Assembly: GCA_965223435.1 (NCBI GenBank)
Contig: CBDCWQ010000020.1
Span: 806,001 to 870,000, forward strand
From: CBDCWQ01 sp965223435
GTDB taxonomy: Bacteria > Myxococcota > Kuafuiibacteriia > Kuafuiibacteriales > Kuafuiibacteriaceae
DNA: 64,000 bases
Direction of reading: 5' to 3'
Shown in pieces: positions 55,025 to 63,107 of the stretch. The first letter of the stretch is position 1; each line of letters begins with the position of its first letter. The notes beneath the pieces are model-generated. The model made no database searches and had not been told where the DNA came from. It was given only the letters and a program-made list of their open reading frames with translations. A program made the translations under genes and the position numbers.

Positions 55025-57409
55025 TTGACGACTCGCGGTGAAGTCTTAGGCAGTTACACGCTGGTGAACCCCATCGGTGAAGGGCCGCTCGGGCGTGTTT
55101 GGCAGGCGAACGATTCGAATGGGGCCGTGGTTGCCCTCAAGCTGTTGAAGCCGACGGTGGCGTCGCAGATGGGCGCGGCGTCGGTCTTGGAGCGGCTGCC
55201 GTCATCGGTGCAAGCATGCCAGGCCCTGAAACACGCCGGGCTGATCAAGCTGTTTGGTGTGCTTCGGGTTCCCGATGATGGGGTGCGGGGTTTGGCCATG
55301 GAGTACGTAGAAGGTCATAGCCTTGCGCTCGTTAAACTGCCGCCTGCGGTGTGTGAGGGTAAAGATCCGTACACGCTGGCCGAACTCCTTCGGTGGTTCG
55401 GAGACCTGTCCGAGCTTCTTCATTGGCTCCACGGCCAGGGATTTGTGCACGGGAACATCAAGCCGACCAACGTGATGCTGGTTCCTTCTCCTGAGGGTGA
55501 GCGGGTCAAGCTTCTCGATCTGGCGTGGAGCGGGATCGGCGCGTTGGTGAAGCCCGGGGGGCCCTCGATGCTTTTTATGGCCCCCGAACAGAAAAATGGC
55601 CATCCGCCGAGCGCCTTGTCGGACCAGTGGGCCGTGGCGGCCATGCTGAGCCACATGCTGAGCAGAGGGGAAGGAGAACTGACTTTGGGCACGCTTCCCG
55701 CGGTGCTGGTTATGAGCATCAAGCGGGCGTTGTCCGAGGCTCCTGAAAAAAGGTTTCATCAGATCAGCGAGCTCAGTCAGGCCTTTCAAGCCATTCGCAC
55801 GGAGCTTGAGCGAGGGGCGCAAGACAGCCAGGTGCGCCCTCGGGTTGAGCTTCCTGTTTTTCCTTCGGCGGTGCCCACCTCCGATCCCAGAAGCCCCAGC
55901 GCGCGAGAACCGGAAGTGCCCAGAGCCCGAACCGTTACCGATGTGGACACTGGGGATCTCGAGGAAAAAGGGCCCGAGGATGATGCGCTTGAGGTTCGGG
56001 TGCCCGAAGCCCGCGTGGTTCACGCACACGAGACCGGTGATCTCGATGCGCGGGCCGTCGCGGCTGCGAGTGAGGGGGCCACGGTGCGAGGGGGCTCGGA
56101 GCCAGGGCCTCCGCCACTTGATCTGTCTTCACCTACTTTTTTGGGGGAGGACGAGGAGGCAGAATCAGAGGCCAAGACGGAGCCGGCGCACCTCCTTCGG
56201 AGCGTCAGCAATGAATCGACCCCAAGCATCGGGGTTCCGGTGGCAGGAGAGAGCAGCCTACCGCTCGGTGGGCCGCCGGTTCCTCCACCCCCCTCGTCGC
56301 CCGAGTCTGCCCCCCCGCCGGAAGAAGCCCATGATGGACCGCCCCCGCGCCGTCCGGGTTCAGAAGAAGCCACGGACGATCTTCCGGTCCGGCTATCCCC
56401 GTCCGAGACAGACCCTCAGGTTCTCGAAGCGGGTCCACAGCCGTCGGTGGAAAAGTCTTTGCCAGCACGGGTGTTCACCCCCATGCATCGTCCCGCGCCT
56501 TCCTCGTCTCCAGAGAATGCAGAAGGGTATGCGGTTCTTCGAGAAGAGCAACCCGCACAAGACGCACCCAAGGAGTTTGTTCGCGCGGCCCCAGTCCCCG
56601 AGGAGGTGGATCCGGATGGGGCCTCGCGGTGGGCTCGCGCCGGCATCCTGTTGATGATCGCAGCGGGCTTGGTCCTTGTGGCCTCTCTTTTTATCGATCC
56701 CGTGGCCGACAGACCGGTCGCAGACCCGCGCGATCCGGAGCTCAACCAGCCAGACGGCGAAAAGCCTCGTGAGCATTCTCTTCGCCCCAGTGCCCCTCAA
56801 CAGAAAGTGAAACCGGCGCCCGCCCGCGGCCGCCCACCGCGCGTGCGTTCAAAGCCTAAGGTTTCGGCCCGCTCAGGTCGTGTGGCTTCGCCCGCCCCGG
56901 TGAAGCCCGCCGCGGGCGGCGATGTGGACGCGGCTTTGGCGCTCCTCGCCCAAACTTCCGGTGATCGCCCCCCAAGCGCTGAGCTCCGAGAAGCGGCGAA
57001 GCTTGTGGGCCAAGCTTGTCAGCGGGGCCGCGGTCGGGCGTGTTTGGTGATCGCCCATCACTACCTCAAGGAGGATTCCTCGGTGAGTCGGGTTCAAGCC
57101 CGGGAAGCGTTTGATAAGGGTTGCGAGGCGGGTCACGGAGAGGCCTGTTTGCGCTCGGGTCAGCTGTGGGAAAGCGCGGGGACCGCCGAGACCCGCCGGC
57201 GCGCTCGGGCCGTGTATCAACGCGGATGCGAGTACCGGGTCGCTTTTGCCTGCCATCATGCCGCGCGCCTTTGGGCGAGTGGCGAGGGCAGTGCGCCAGA
57301 TCAGGAACGTGCGGATCGGTTCGAGGAAAAGGCTTGCGACCTGGGAAGGATTGCAAGTTGTGATGCGGTGAAGGCTCGGCGTCAAACGGCCGGCCCCCCA
57401 CAGAAGTAG
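55025..57409 (+). CDS. Pseudokinase with transmembrane helix and Sel1 repeats
   Basis: 794 residues from a TTG. Kinase-like fold at 10-270: GSYTLVNPIGEGPLGRVWQA, VVALKLLKPT, LAMEYVEGHSLAL, APEQKNGHPPSALSDQWAVA. The catalytic loop reads VHGNIKPTNVML, so the HRD Asp is Asn, and DFG is LDLAW; phosphotransfer is therefore unlikely. A long acidic/Pro-rich linker follows (290-530), a transmembrane helix at about 540-560 (AGILLMIAAGLVLVASLFI), then on the other side Sel1-like repeats at about 650-785 (GQACQRGRGRACLVIAHHYL, FDKGCEAGHGEACLRSGQLW, YQRGCEYRVAFACHHAARLW) with paired Cys. Probably a scaffold or regulator paired with the active kinase 56 bases upstream. Confidence 0.85.
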   Translation: MTTRGEVLGSYTLVNPIGEGPLGRVWQANDSNGAVVALKLLKPTVASQMGAASVLERLPSSVQACQALKHAGLIKLFGVLRVPDDGVRGLAMEYVEGHSLALVKLPPAVCEGKDPYTLAELLRWFGDLSELLHWLHGQGFVHGNIKPTNVMLVPSPEGERVKLLDLAWSGIGALVKPGGPSMLFMAPEQKNGHPPSALSDQWAVAAMLSHMLSRGEGELTLGTLPAVLVMSIKRALSEAPEKRFHQISELSQAFQAIRTELERGAQDSQVRPRVELPVFPSAVPTSDPRSPSAREPEVPRARTVTDVDTGDLEEKGPEDDALEVRVPEARVVHAHETGDLDARAVAAASEGATVRGGSEPGPPPLDLSSPTFLGEDEEAESEAKTEPAHLLRSVSNESTPSIGVPVAGESSLPLGGPPVPPPPSSPESAPPPEEAHDGPPPRRPGSEEATDDLPVRLSPSETDPQVLEAGPQPSVEKSLPARVFTPMHRPAPSSSPENAEGYAVLREEQPAQDAPKEFVRAAPVPEEVDPDGASRWARAGILLMIAAGLVLVASLFIDPVADRPVADPRDPELNQPDGEKPREHSLRPSAPQQKVKPAPARGRPPRVRSKPKVSARSGRVASPAPVKPAAGGDVDAALALLAQTSGDRPPSAELREAAKLVGQACQRGRGRACLVIAHHYLKEDSSVSRVQAREAFDKGCEAGHGEACLRSGQLWESAGTAETRRRARAVYQRGCEYRVAFACHHAARLWASGEGSAPDQERADRFEEKACDLGRIASCDAVKARRQTAGPPQK

Positions 57410-57525
57410 AATCCCCTGTTGTCGCGGCGTCTGGGCCTCCTTTGTCTTGGATGGCATGGGGTCTGTCCCTGCGAGATTCTGTTGATGCGTCCCCCGTTGG
57501 GCTGGGGTACACTCGGAAAAAGACA

Positions 57526-58182
57526 ATGGAACGCGACGAGAGAAAAGGTCCAGTGGGGGGGAAGGGTAAGCCTGCTCACGACCGGGCGGTGTCTGGGGAC
57601 GAAGGGGGGGCTGGGCCCGAGACGCCGGTGGACGATTCAGGGACGTCCAGGGCGCGCTCCAGTGGGATGGACGAGTTTTTGGGCGCCGCAAAAGAAAAGG
57701 CTCGGGTGCTTTCGGGTAGCGCTCGGAGGTTTGTGGATCAAGGACGCTACCGAAAACTCAGAATCAGTCGCAAAGGGAAGCAGGTGCTTCCGGACATACC
57801 ACTTGCCGCGGTGGTCGCGGCCGAGGCGGCTTCGATGTATGGCGCAGGTGTTGCAAGAGTTATTGCGGCCAATCTGGGCGCCAAATTCCTGTTTGATGTC
57901 CAAATCGTCAATGACGCGGACCAGTTTTTACGGGAGGGGGAAGCTCAGCTCCTGGAGGGTGATCTTGAGGCTGCCGAACGGGCGCTTTTGCGCGCCTATG
58001 AAATAGATGATCGCCACGCTAAAGTATGCTTTCAGTTGGGTGTGCTTCACCGGCTGCAAGGGGATTATGGGGCCGCGAGGCGCATGCTGGAACGCGCCAG
58101 GCGGTACGATGGCCCAGCGGGCGAAGTTCGTGACAAGGCGGTCCGTATTCTCGAAGCCCTCGACCGTGGTGACGAAGGCTGA
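57526..58182 (+). CDS. TPR-containing protein of unknown function
   Basis: 218 residues from the ATG at 57526; the frame is open further upstream, but that part is unlike protein. Residues 1-45 are charged and Gly-rich. KLRISRKGKQVLPDIPLAAV near 85 recalls the DUF4342-type pattern, with a hydrophobic segment after it (VVAAEAASMYGAGVARVIAA). The C-terminal half is TPR-like: ADQFLREGEAQLLEGDLEAA, AKVCFQLGVLHRLQGDYGAA. Cytoplasmic or membrane-associated. Same strand as the kinases and PqqD-like gene, probably one operon. Confidence 0.65.
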   Translation: MERDERKGPVGGKGKPAHDRAVSGDEGGAGPETPVDDSGTSRARSSGMDEFLGAAKEKARVLSGSARRFVDQGRYRKLRISRKGKQVLPDIPLAAVVAAEAASMYGAGVARVIAANLGAKFLFDVQIVNDADQFLREGEAQLLEGDLEAAERALLRAYEIDDRHAKVCFQLGVLHRLQGDYGAARRMLERARRYDGPAGEVRDKAVRILEALDRGDEG

Positions 58183-58191
58183 AGAACGAAG

Positions 58192-59421
58192 ATGCTCAAA
58201 AGAGCGAACAATATGGCCAAGCCGGAGGCCAAAGGAGGGCTCCAAAGTTCGTATCATGTCAAGGCCGGTCGCCGGTTGGTGGCGGTGATTGAACCCGAAC
58301 CCCTCTCGGTTCTGCTCTTAGAACCGTGGGAACACGCCGTCTTGGTGTTGGCCGATGGCACGCGGACCCTCGATGAGATTGCTGAGGTCTTGAGCCGCTC
58401 GCTGGGTGGGGAGTCGATAGATGTTTCATTGGTGGAACGGACGGTCGGGCTTTTTGCCCGGGCTCATTTTTTGGCGAACGAACCCGCGTCTCGAGACCCT
58501 ACGGAGGATCGGCCTCACCCCCCAGCCCGTGTGGCGACGCTCAGGGCCGCTTACGGTGGGGCCGAAACCGATTCTGTGGTCCAAAAGCGGGTTCTGTTGG
58601 GCCTCTATCATCAACCAAGCGAGGGCGACGATGGAGCCGCGCAGGTGTTTGAGGCCGAGCTCCCCAAGAGGGAAGAGCCCACCGTGCGGGACGCCTCGGT
58701 GCTGCTCGCCGAGGCCGCGGAGGGCCCCGACCCTGAGGCCCATGTTCTCCTGAGACCTCCGATGGCTCATGCTCCAGAGGGCGCCCCCCTTCCCGGGGCG
58801 TCTCCTTCGTTTTTGGTGCCGTCCGGTCTAGGCCCGCCCGTGAAGCAAGCCCATGTGGTCACCGAGGTTATCGAGCGGATCAACCCGGTCGTACAGACCC
58901 CACCGGTGGAGGCGCCGGCGTCGGAAGCGACGACCGGGAAAGAAGACCCACAGCCGGTGGGCGAGCGCACGATCGCGAGAGGGCTCCATCATCTGCCGGA
59001 GCGTACCCGCGATATCTTTGAGCGCCTGCAGCGCGCCGGCGTTCAGGCGCGAAGCTACCCGGACGATGCGCGAGACGATGCCCGGTTTTCGAAACGCCGT
59101 CGTGACCGCCAGATCGCACGGCGTTTTGACCAAGGCATAGAGAGCCTGACGGCGGGCGATTTGGATCTTGCACTCGAACACTTTCGCAGCATGCTCAACA
59201 AGGTTCCGAGTTCAAAGCGGATTTTGGCCTTTGTGAAGGCCATAGAGCGGGAAAGTGCCGAACCCGAGTCGTCGGGTGGCCGTACCGAGGATCTCTTGCA
59301 ATCTTTTCAGGGGGCGGTTCGCGACGCCATAGACTACGGTCGATGTCCCCGGTGTTTTTCGATGGTGGAGTCCACCTCGGATACCTGTTTTGCGTGTGGC
59401 TTGGTGGTTTCCAAGGACTGA
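58192..59421 (+). CDS. PqqD-like/zinc-ribbon protein
   Basis: 409 residues, starting 9 bases after the TPR gene. Residues 30-95 look like a PqqD-type winged-helix: LLLEPWEHAVLVLADGTRTL, DEIAEVLSRSLGGESIDVSL. A disordered Pro/Ala linker follows (100-265), then helices with a TPR-like unit (FDQGIESLTAGDLDLALEHF) and a C-terminal zinc ribbon CPRCFSM...CFACGLVV. The combination of PqqD-like fold, linker and ribbon suggests a regulator or adaptor; no enzymatic motif. Last gene of the kinase cluster, facing nuoL tail to tail. Confidence 0.65.
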   Translation: MLKRANNMAKPEAKGGLQSSYHVKAGRRLVAVIEPEPLSVLLLEPWEHAVLVLADGTRTLDEIAEVLSRSLGGESIDVSLVERTVGLFARAHFLANEPASRDPTEDRPHPPARVATLRAAYGGAETDSVVQKRVLLGLYHQPSEGDDGAAQVFEAELPKREEPTVRDASVLLAEAAEGPDPEAHVLLRPPMAHAPEGAPLPGASPSFLVPSGLGPPVKQAHVVTEVIERINPVVQTPPVEAPASEATTGKEDPQPVGERTIARGLHHLPERTRDIFERLQRAGVQARSYPDDARDDARFSKRRRDRQIARRFDQGIESLTAGDLDLALEHFRSMLNKVPSSKRILAFVKAIERESAEPESSGGRTEDLLQSFQGAVRDAIDYGRCPRCFSMVESTSDTCFACGLVVSKD

Positions 59422-59517
59422 TCAGGAGCGGTCGACGCAAACCCATCCCGGAGCTCACCTCTCCTGATCCAAAAACGTTTCGGTGGGTGCGGGTGACCGG
59501 CGAACGGGTGGGCCGAA

Positions 59518-62139
59518 TCAAGCCAGGGCGACGACGAGCAAGAAAGCGAAGACCGCGCCCCCGAGGGCGCCGATGAGGTAGGTCCTGGTTTGTCCGGTTT
59601 GGAGCGCTCGGACGCGCTGACCGAGGGCGGCAATGATTCGGGCCACAAGAAGGACTGCGCCGTCGACAATGTATTTATCGATGGCCCCTTGAAAATAACC
59701 CATGCTCTTGCCGAGGAAGCCGGCCGCGTTGACCAGCCCGTCCACCAAGTAGACATCGACATTCTTGAGGCCGTTCCACACGCGGGACATGCCGCGAATC
59801 ATGACGGTGTAATAGATTTCGTCGATAAAGTACTTGTTGTAGACCAGTCGATGCAGCGCACGGATGGGGCCCGTGGGAATAGCCATCCATCGCTCTGGGA
59901 GGGGATTGGCGCCATCCTTGTAGAGCCAGCGCGCCGCGTACCAGCCGAGAAGCGCCACCACCACCGATATGCCCGCTAAGGTGACCTCAGCGACGTATTT
60001 GGTGCCCGCGTTGGTGATATCGAAGGGCAGGTGTTGGGGCGTGTGCTGCGCGTAAAGCGTCATCATGCGCTGTCCGGGTGCCAGGACCGGTGCGAGCCAC
60101 GACTCGAGTGGATGCCACTCGACGTGAATGAGGTGGCCAAACACCGGCGGGAGGAACAGGACAACGCCAATCACCAAGGATGCCGAGCCCAGGACCCAAA
60201 GCGGTACGGTCATGGTCCACGGTGATTCGTGGGGTTCGCCGCCATGATGTTCGTGTTCGTGATCGTGTTCGTGCGCATGCCCGTGATCTTGGCCGTGCCC
60301 GTGGGCCTTCAACCCTTCCAGCATTTCCGGTGTCGGCCCGCGCACAGGTTTTGGAAGCAAGAGTTCGCGGGCTCGGTCGGTCGCGGTGGGGTAGGGGTCG
60401 GGAAGCGGCGTTTCGTTGCCGCGATAGGTTCCGGAGAAGGTCATGTAGTACGAGCGGTACATGTAAAACGCGGTGAACGTGGCGGCGATGACCCCCATGC
60501 CCCAGACCAGGTAGTTGAAGTAAGGCACGATCCCCGAAGAGGTGAAGGCCTTCCACAGAATTTCGTCTTTGCTGCAAAAGCCGGCAAACAATGGAAAGCC
60601 GGCGATGGCCAGGCAGGCGAAGGCGTAGGTCATTCTTGTGGCGGGCATGTATTTGGCGAGACCGCCCATGCGCCGCATGTCTTGTTCGTGGTGGCATCCC
60701 AAGATGACGGACCCCGAGCCGAGAAACAAACAAGCCTTGAAACACGCGTGGGTCAGAAGGTGAAACACACCGACCCAATAGGCCCCTACGCCGACCCCCA
60801 TAAACATGAAGCCGAGTTGCGAAACGGTGGAGTAGGCCAGGACCTTCTTGATGTCATACTGAAAGAGCCCCATAGAGGCCGCGAACAAGGCGGTGAGGGC
60901 ACCGACAAAGGCGACGACGGAGCAGGCACCAGGCGACAGCGCGAACAAAAAGTTTAACCGGGCAATCATGTACACGCCGGCGGTCACCATGGTCGCGGCA
61001 TGAATCAGGGCGGAAACGGGGGTGGGGCCGGCCATGGCATCGGGCAACCAAACGTAGAATGGGATCTGGGCAGATTTGGCGGTGGCACCTAGGAAGAAAA
61101 GGACCAGGACCAAGAAGATGAGAGGCATGCCCCAGAGGCGTTTATCGACAAACGAGGTTTGAAGCACTTGCCCCCGGGCGTCCCGCCACCCGAGCTGGGT
61201 CTCGAGGTCGACCAGCATGCGCTGGGTTTCTTGGTCGAAGGTTTTGAGGGCTTCGGACGAAGAAAGTGCAACTCGGGCGCTTTGACGTTTGAGGAGGATC
61301 TCTTGCCTGGCGATTTCATCTTCGAAGATGTTTCGGAGCCTCGAAAAGGTCAACGTGGCGTGCGGCTTTTCGGTGGTCACCTGCATCGTGTTGGGCTTGA
61401 GCTTGGGGCGGGGGCCGATTTGGTGTTCGGCAGCGCGGGCGCTTTGGCCCCACGCGTAATCGCGGGGGCTGCTGCTCGACCAGTTTCCCTGAAGGCCCCA
61501 GAACAACAAAAACAGGCCGATCACGAAACACGCGTCGCCAAAGCGGTTGACAACAAAAGCCTTCATGCCCGCGGCGGCGTTGGCAAGCTCTTTGTACCAA
61601 AAGCCGATGAGGAGGTACGACGCGAGGCCCACGCCTTCCCAGCCCACGAACATGAGCAAGAAGTTGTCCCCCAAAACGAGGATCAACATCATGGTGACAA
61701 ACAGATTCAGGTACGCGAAAAAACGCCAGTACGATTGGTCGCCGTGCATGTACCCCACGGAGTAGATGTGGATCAGCGTGCCGATGGTGGTGATGATCAG
61801 GGTCATCAGGGAGGACAAGGGGTCCAACCAGAACGCGAAACGTGCGTCTACCAGGCCCACCGTAAGCCAATTCCACTGGACGTTGTAGAGTGCCCGGTTT
61901 TCCGGAGCCATGCCGTAAAGCTCGATAAAGCCAAGCCACGAGAAGCCGCAGGCCAAGAGCATCACAAAAATGGCGATCCCGTGGTTGACCTTGGTCCCTA
62001 AGAATCGCTGGATGTGGGATCCGAAGAATCCGTTCAGCACGGCCCCGAGGAGGGGAAAGAACGGGATAAGTGGGAGATACCAGGCGTATTGGGCTTGCAC
62101 GATCGGCGGGGAGGCTAGTGTCCCCGACGGGAAATTCAT
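59518..62139 (-). CDS. nuoL: NADH-quinone oxidoreductase subunit L (NuoL/ND5)
   Basis: 873 residues from the ATG at 62139, chosen because homology begins there (AWYLPLIPFFPLLGAVLNGF). Proton-pumping membrane subunit of complex I. Signatures: SVGYMHGDQSYWRFFAYLNL, FVGWEGVGLASYLLIGFW, AKSAQIPFYVWLPDAMAGPT, PVSALIHAATMVTAGVYMIA and DIKKVLAYSTVSQLGFMFMG. Longer than the usual 610-680: a charged, helical insertion of about 105 residues at 228-333 (LSSSEALKTFDQETQRMLVD) separates two membrane helices, and a His-rich loop at about 613-633 (HGHGQDHGHAHEHDHEHE) lies before a further helix. No other nuo gene is in the window. Confidence 0.93.
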   Translation of the reverse strand: MNFPSGTLASPPIVQAQYAWYLPLIPFFPLLGAVLNGFFGSHIQRFLGTKVNHGIAIFVMLLACGFSWLGFIELYGMAPENRALYNVQWNWLTVGLVDARFAFWLDPLSSLMTLIITTIGTLIHIYSVGYMHGDQSYWRFFAYLNLFVTMMLILVLGDNFLLMFVGWEGVGLASYLLIGFWYKELANAAAGMKAFVVNRFGDACFVIGLFLLFWGLQGNWSSSSPRDYAWGQSARAAEHQIGPRPKLKPNTMQVTTEKPHATLTFSRLRNIFEDEIARQEILLKRQSARVALSSSEALKTFDQETQRMLVDLETQLGWRDARGQVLQTSFVDKRLWGMPLIFLVLVLFFLGATAKSAQIPFYVWLPDAMAGPTPVSALIHAATMVTAGVYMIARLNFLFALSPGACSVVAFVGALTALFAASMGLFQYDIKKVLAYSTVSQLGFMFMGVGVGAYWVGVFHLLTHACFKACLFLGSGSVILGCHHEQDMRRMGGLAKYMPATRMTYAFACLAIAGFPLFAGFCSKDEILWKAFTSSGIVPYFNYLVWGMGVIAATFTAFYMYRSYYMTFSGTYRGNETPLPDPYPTATDRARELLLPKPVRGPTPEMLEGLKAHGHGQDHGHAHEHDHEHEHHGGEPHESPWTMTVPLWVLGSASLVIGVVLFLPPVFGHLIHVEWHPLESWLAPVLAPGQRMMTLYAQHTPQHLPFDITNAGTKYVAEVTLAGISVVVALLGWYAARWLYKDGANPLPERWMAIPTGPIRALHRLVYNKYFIDEIYYTVMIRGMSRVWNGLKNVDVYLVDGLVNAAGFLGKSMGYFQGAIDKYIVDGAVLLVARIIAALGQRVRALQTGQTRTYLIGALGGAVFAFLLVVALA

Positions 62140-62155
62140 AGGAAAAGTTTCGAGA

Positions 62156-62755
62156 TCAGGAGACGACGCGAAGGCGGGGCGGGTGTGGCTGCCCCCCGGG
62201 ATCTTCTGCAACCTCGAGCGGTTTGAGGGGGTGAAGCGGAATGGGGTCGGGAAGAACGACCGCGCCGAGGACTTCATCGAGGTGATCGAGGTGCCGGCGC
62301 AGGCGCCGCGTCATGGCTCGGACGCCCCGTTGTTGGGCGGCTTTCAGGCGAGCTTGGAGGGCCGTGCGCCCGCCGCGGGCGCACGCGCGCGCGGCCCTGC
62401 CCAGGCCTCGCCGCAACCAGCGGGCCGTGTCGTGGGTGGTTTCAAGAATAAGGGTAGTTGCGGATATGGGTGTACCCGAAACCGGGTATGCCGATGGGCC
62501 TAGAACCACGTTTTGGGGGGCGGGACAGGATTCTTCGGTGCGCTTGAGCTGGGCCCAAGCGTCGCGCCAGCACTCCGGTTGACCCGGGTCTTCGGTGTCT
62601 GGCGGCGCGAGGCCGTAGAGGTCTTCGGGCCAACCCACCTCGCCGGCTTGGCCGGTGGGAAGCGCCTCAAAAGAAGGAAGAGACGACAGATAGGCAACGC
62701 TGGGGATCCCGCATGTTTCCTCGCTGAACACGGGAAGGAGTGTAGGGCACCCCAT
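62156..62755 (-). CDS. Hypothetical protein between DUF2024 and nuoL genes
   Basis: 199 residues starting 24 bases after the DUF2024 stop. FSEETCGIPSVAYLSSLPSF, DLYGLAPPDTEDPGQPECWR and SATTLILETTHDTARWLRRG then an Ala/Arg-rich helix. No signal peptide, no family recognised. Its end is 16 bases before the nuoL start. Support comes only from position, frame and the absence of an alternative; it could be spurious. Confidence 0.45.
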   Translation of the reverse strand: MGCPTLLPVFSEETCGIPSVAYLSSLPSFEALPTGQAGEVGWPEDLYGLAPPDTEDPGQPECWRDAWAQLKRTEESCPAPQNVVLGPSAYPVSGTPISATTLILETTHDTARWLRRGLGRAARACARGGRTALQARLKAAQQRGVRAMTRRLRRHLDHLDEVLGAVVLPDPIPLHPLKPLEVAEDPGGQPHPPRLRVVS

Positions 62756-62779
62756 TCAATCTCGCAAAAAGACGGGACG

Positions 62780-63040
62780 TCAGCGGCATCCTTCCATCTC
62801 GAGTATGTGGAAACCATCTCGTTCGATGTCTTCCAGCATCTTGGGAGAGGCCTGTTCGATATGGCAAAAACGGCACTCTTTGCTGGTGAGTGTTCTTCCG
62901 CCCTGGCCCACTTTTTCGAGGTATTGGCGCCCGAAGGCGAGAACCTGGTCCTCGGGTGTGCCTTGGGGGACGATGACATCAAAGTGCATCTGTTTCCCGT
63001 CGGCCTTGGTGACGTAGCTATCAAAAACCGCAACTCGCAT
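62780..63040 (-). CDS. DUF2024-family small protein
   Basis: 86 residues from ATG 63040, where family homology begins: MRVAVFDSYVTKADGKQMHF, DVIVPQGTPEDQVLAFGRQY, KECRFCHIEQASPKM, GFHILEMEGC. This matches DUF2024 over its full length, including the conserved CRFCH motif. Cytoplasmic, function unknown; the Cys/His set suggests metal or redox chemistry. On the same strand after the DsbA-like gene. Confidence 0.85.
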   Translation of the reverse strand: MRVAVFDSYVTKADGKQMHFDVIVPQGTPEDQVLAFGRQYLEKVGQGGRTLTSKECRFCHIEQASPKMLEDIERDGFHILEMEGCR

Positions 63041-63107
63041 GGGGACTCGCGGCGGGCCTATAGGGTTTTGGAGCCGCCGGTCAAGCGTTCGTTGCCCGCC
63101 AGGCGAA

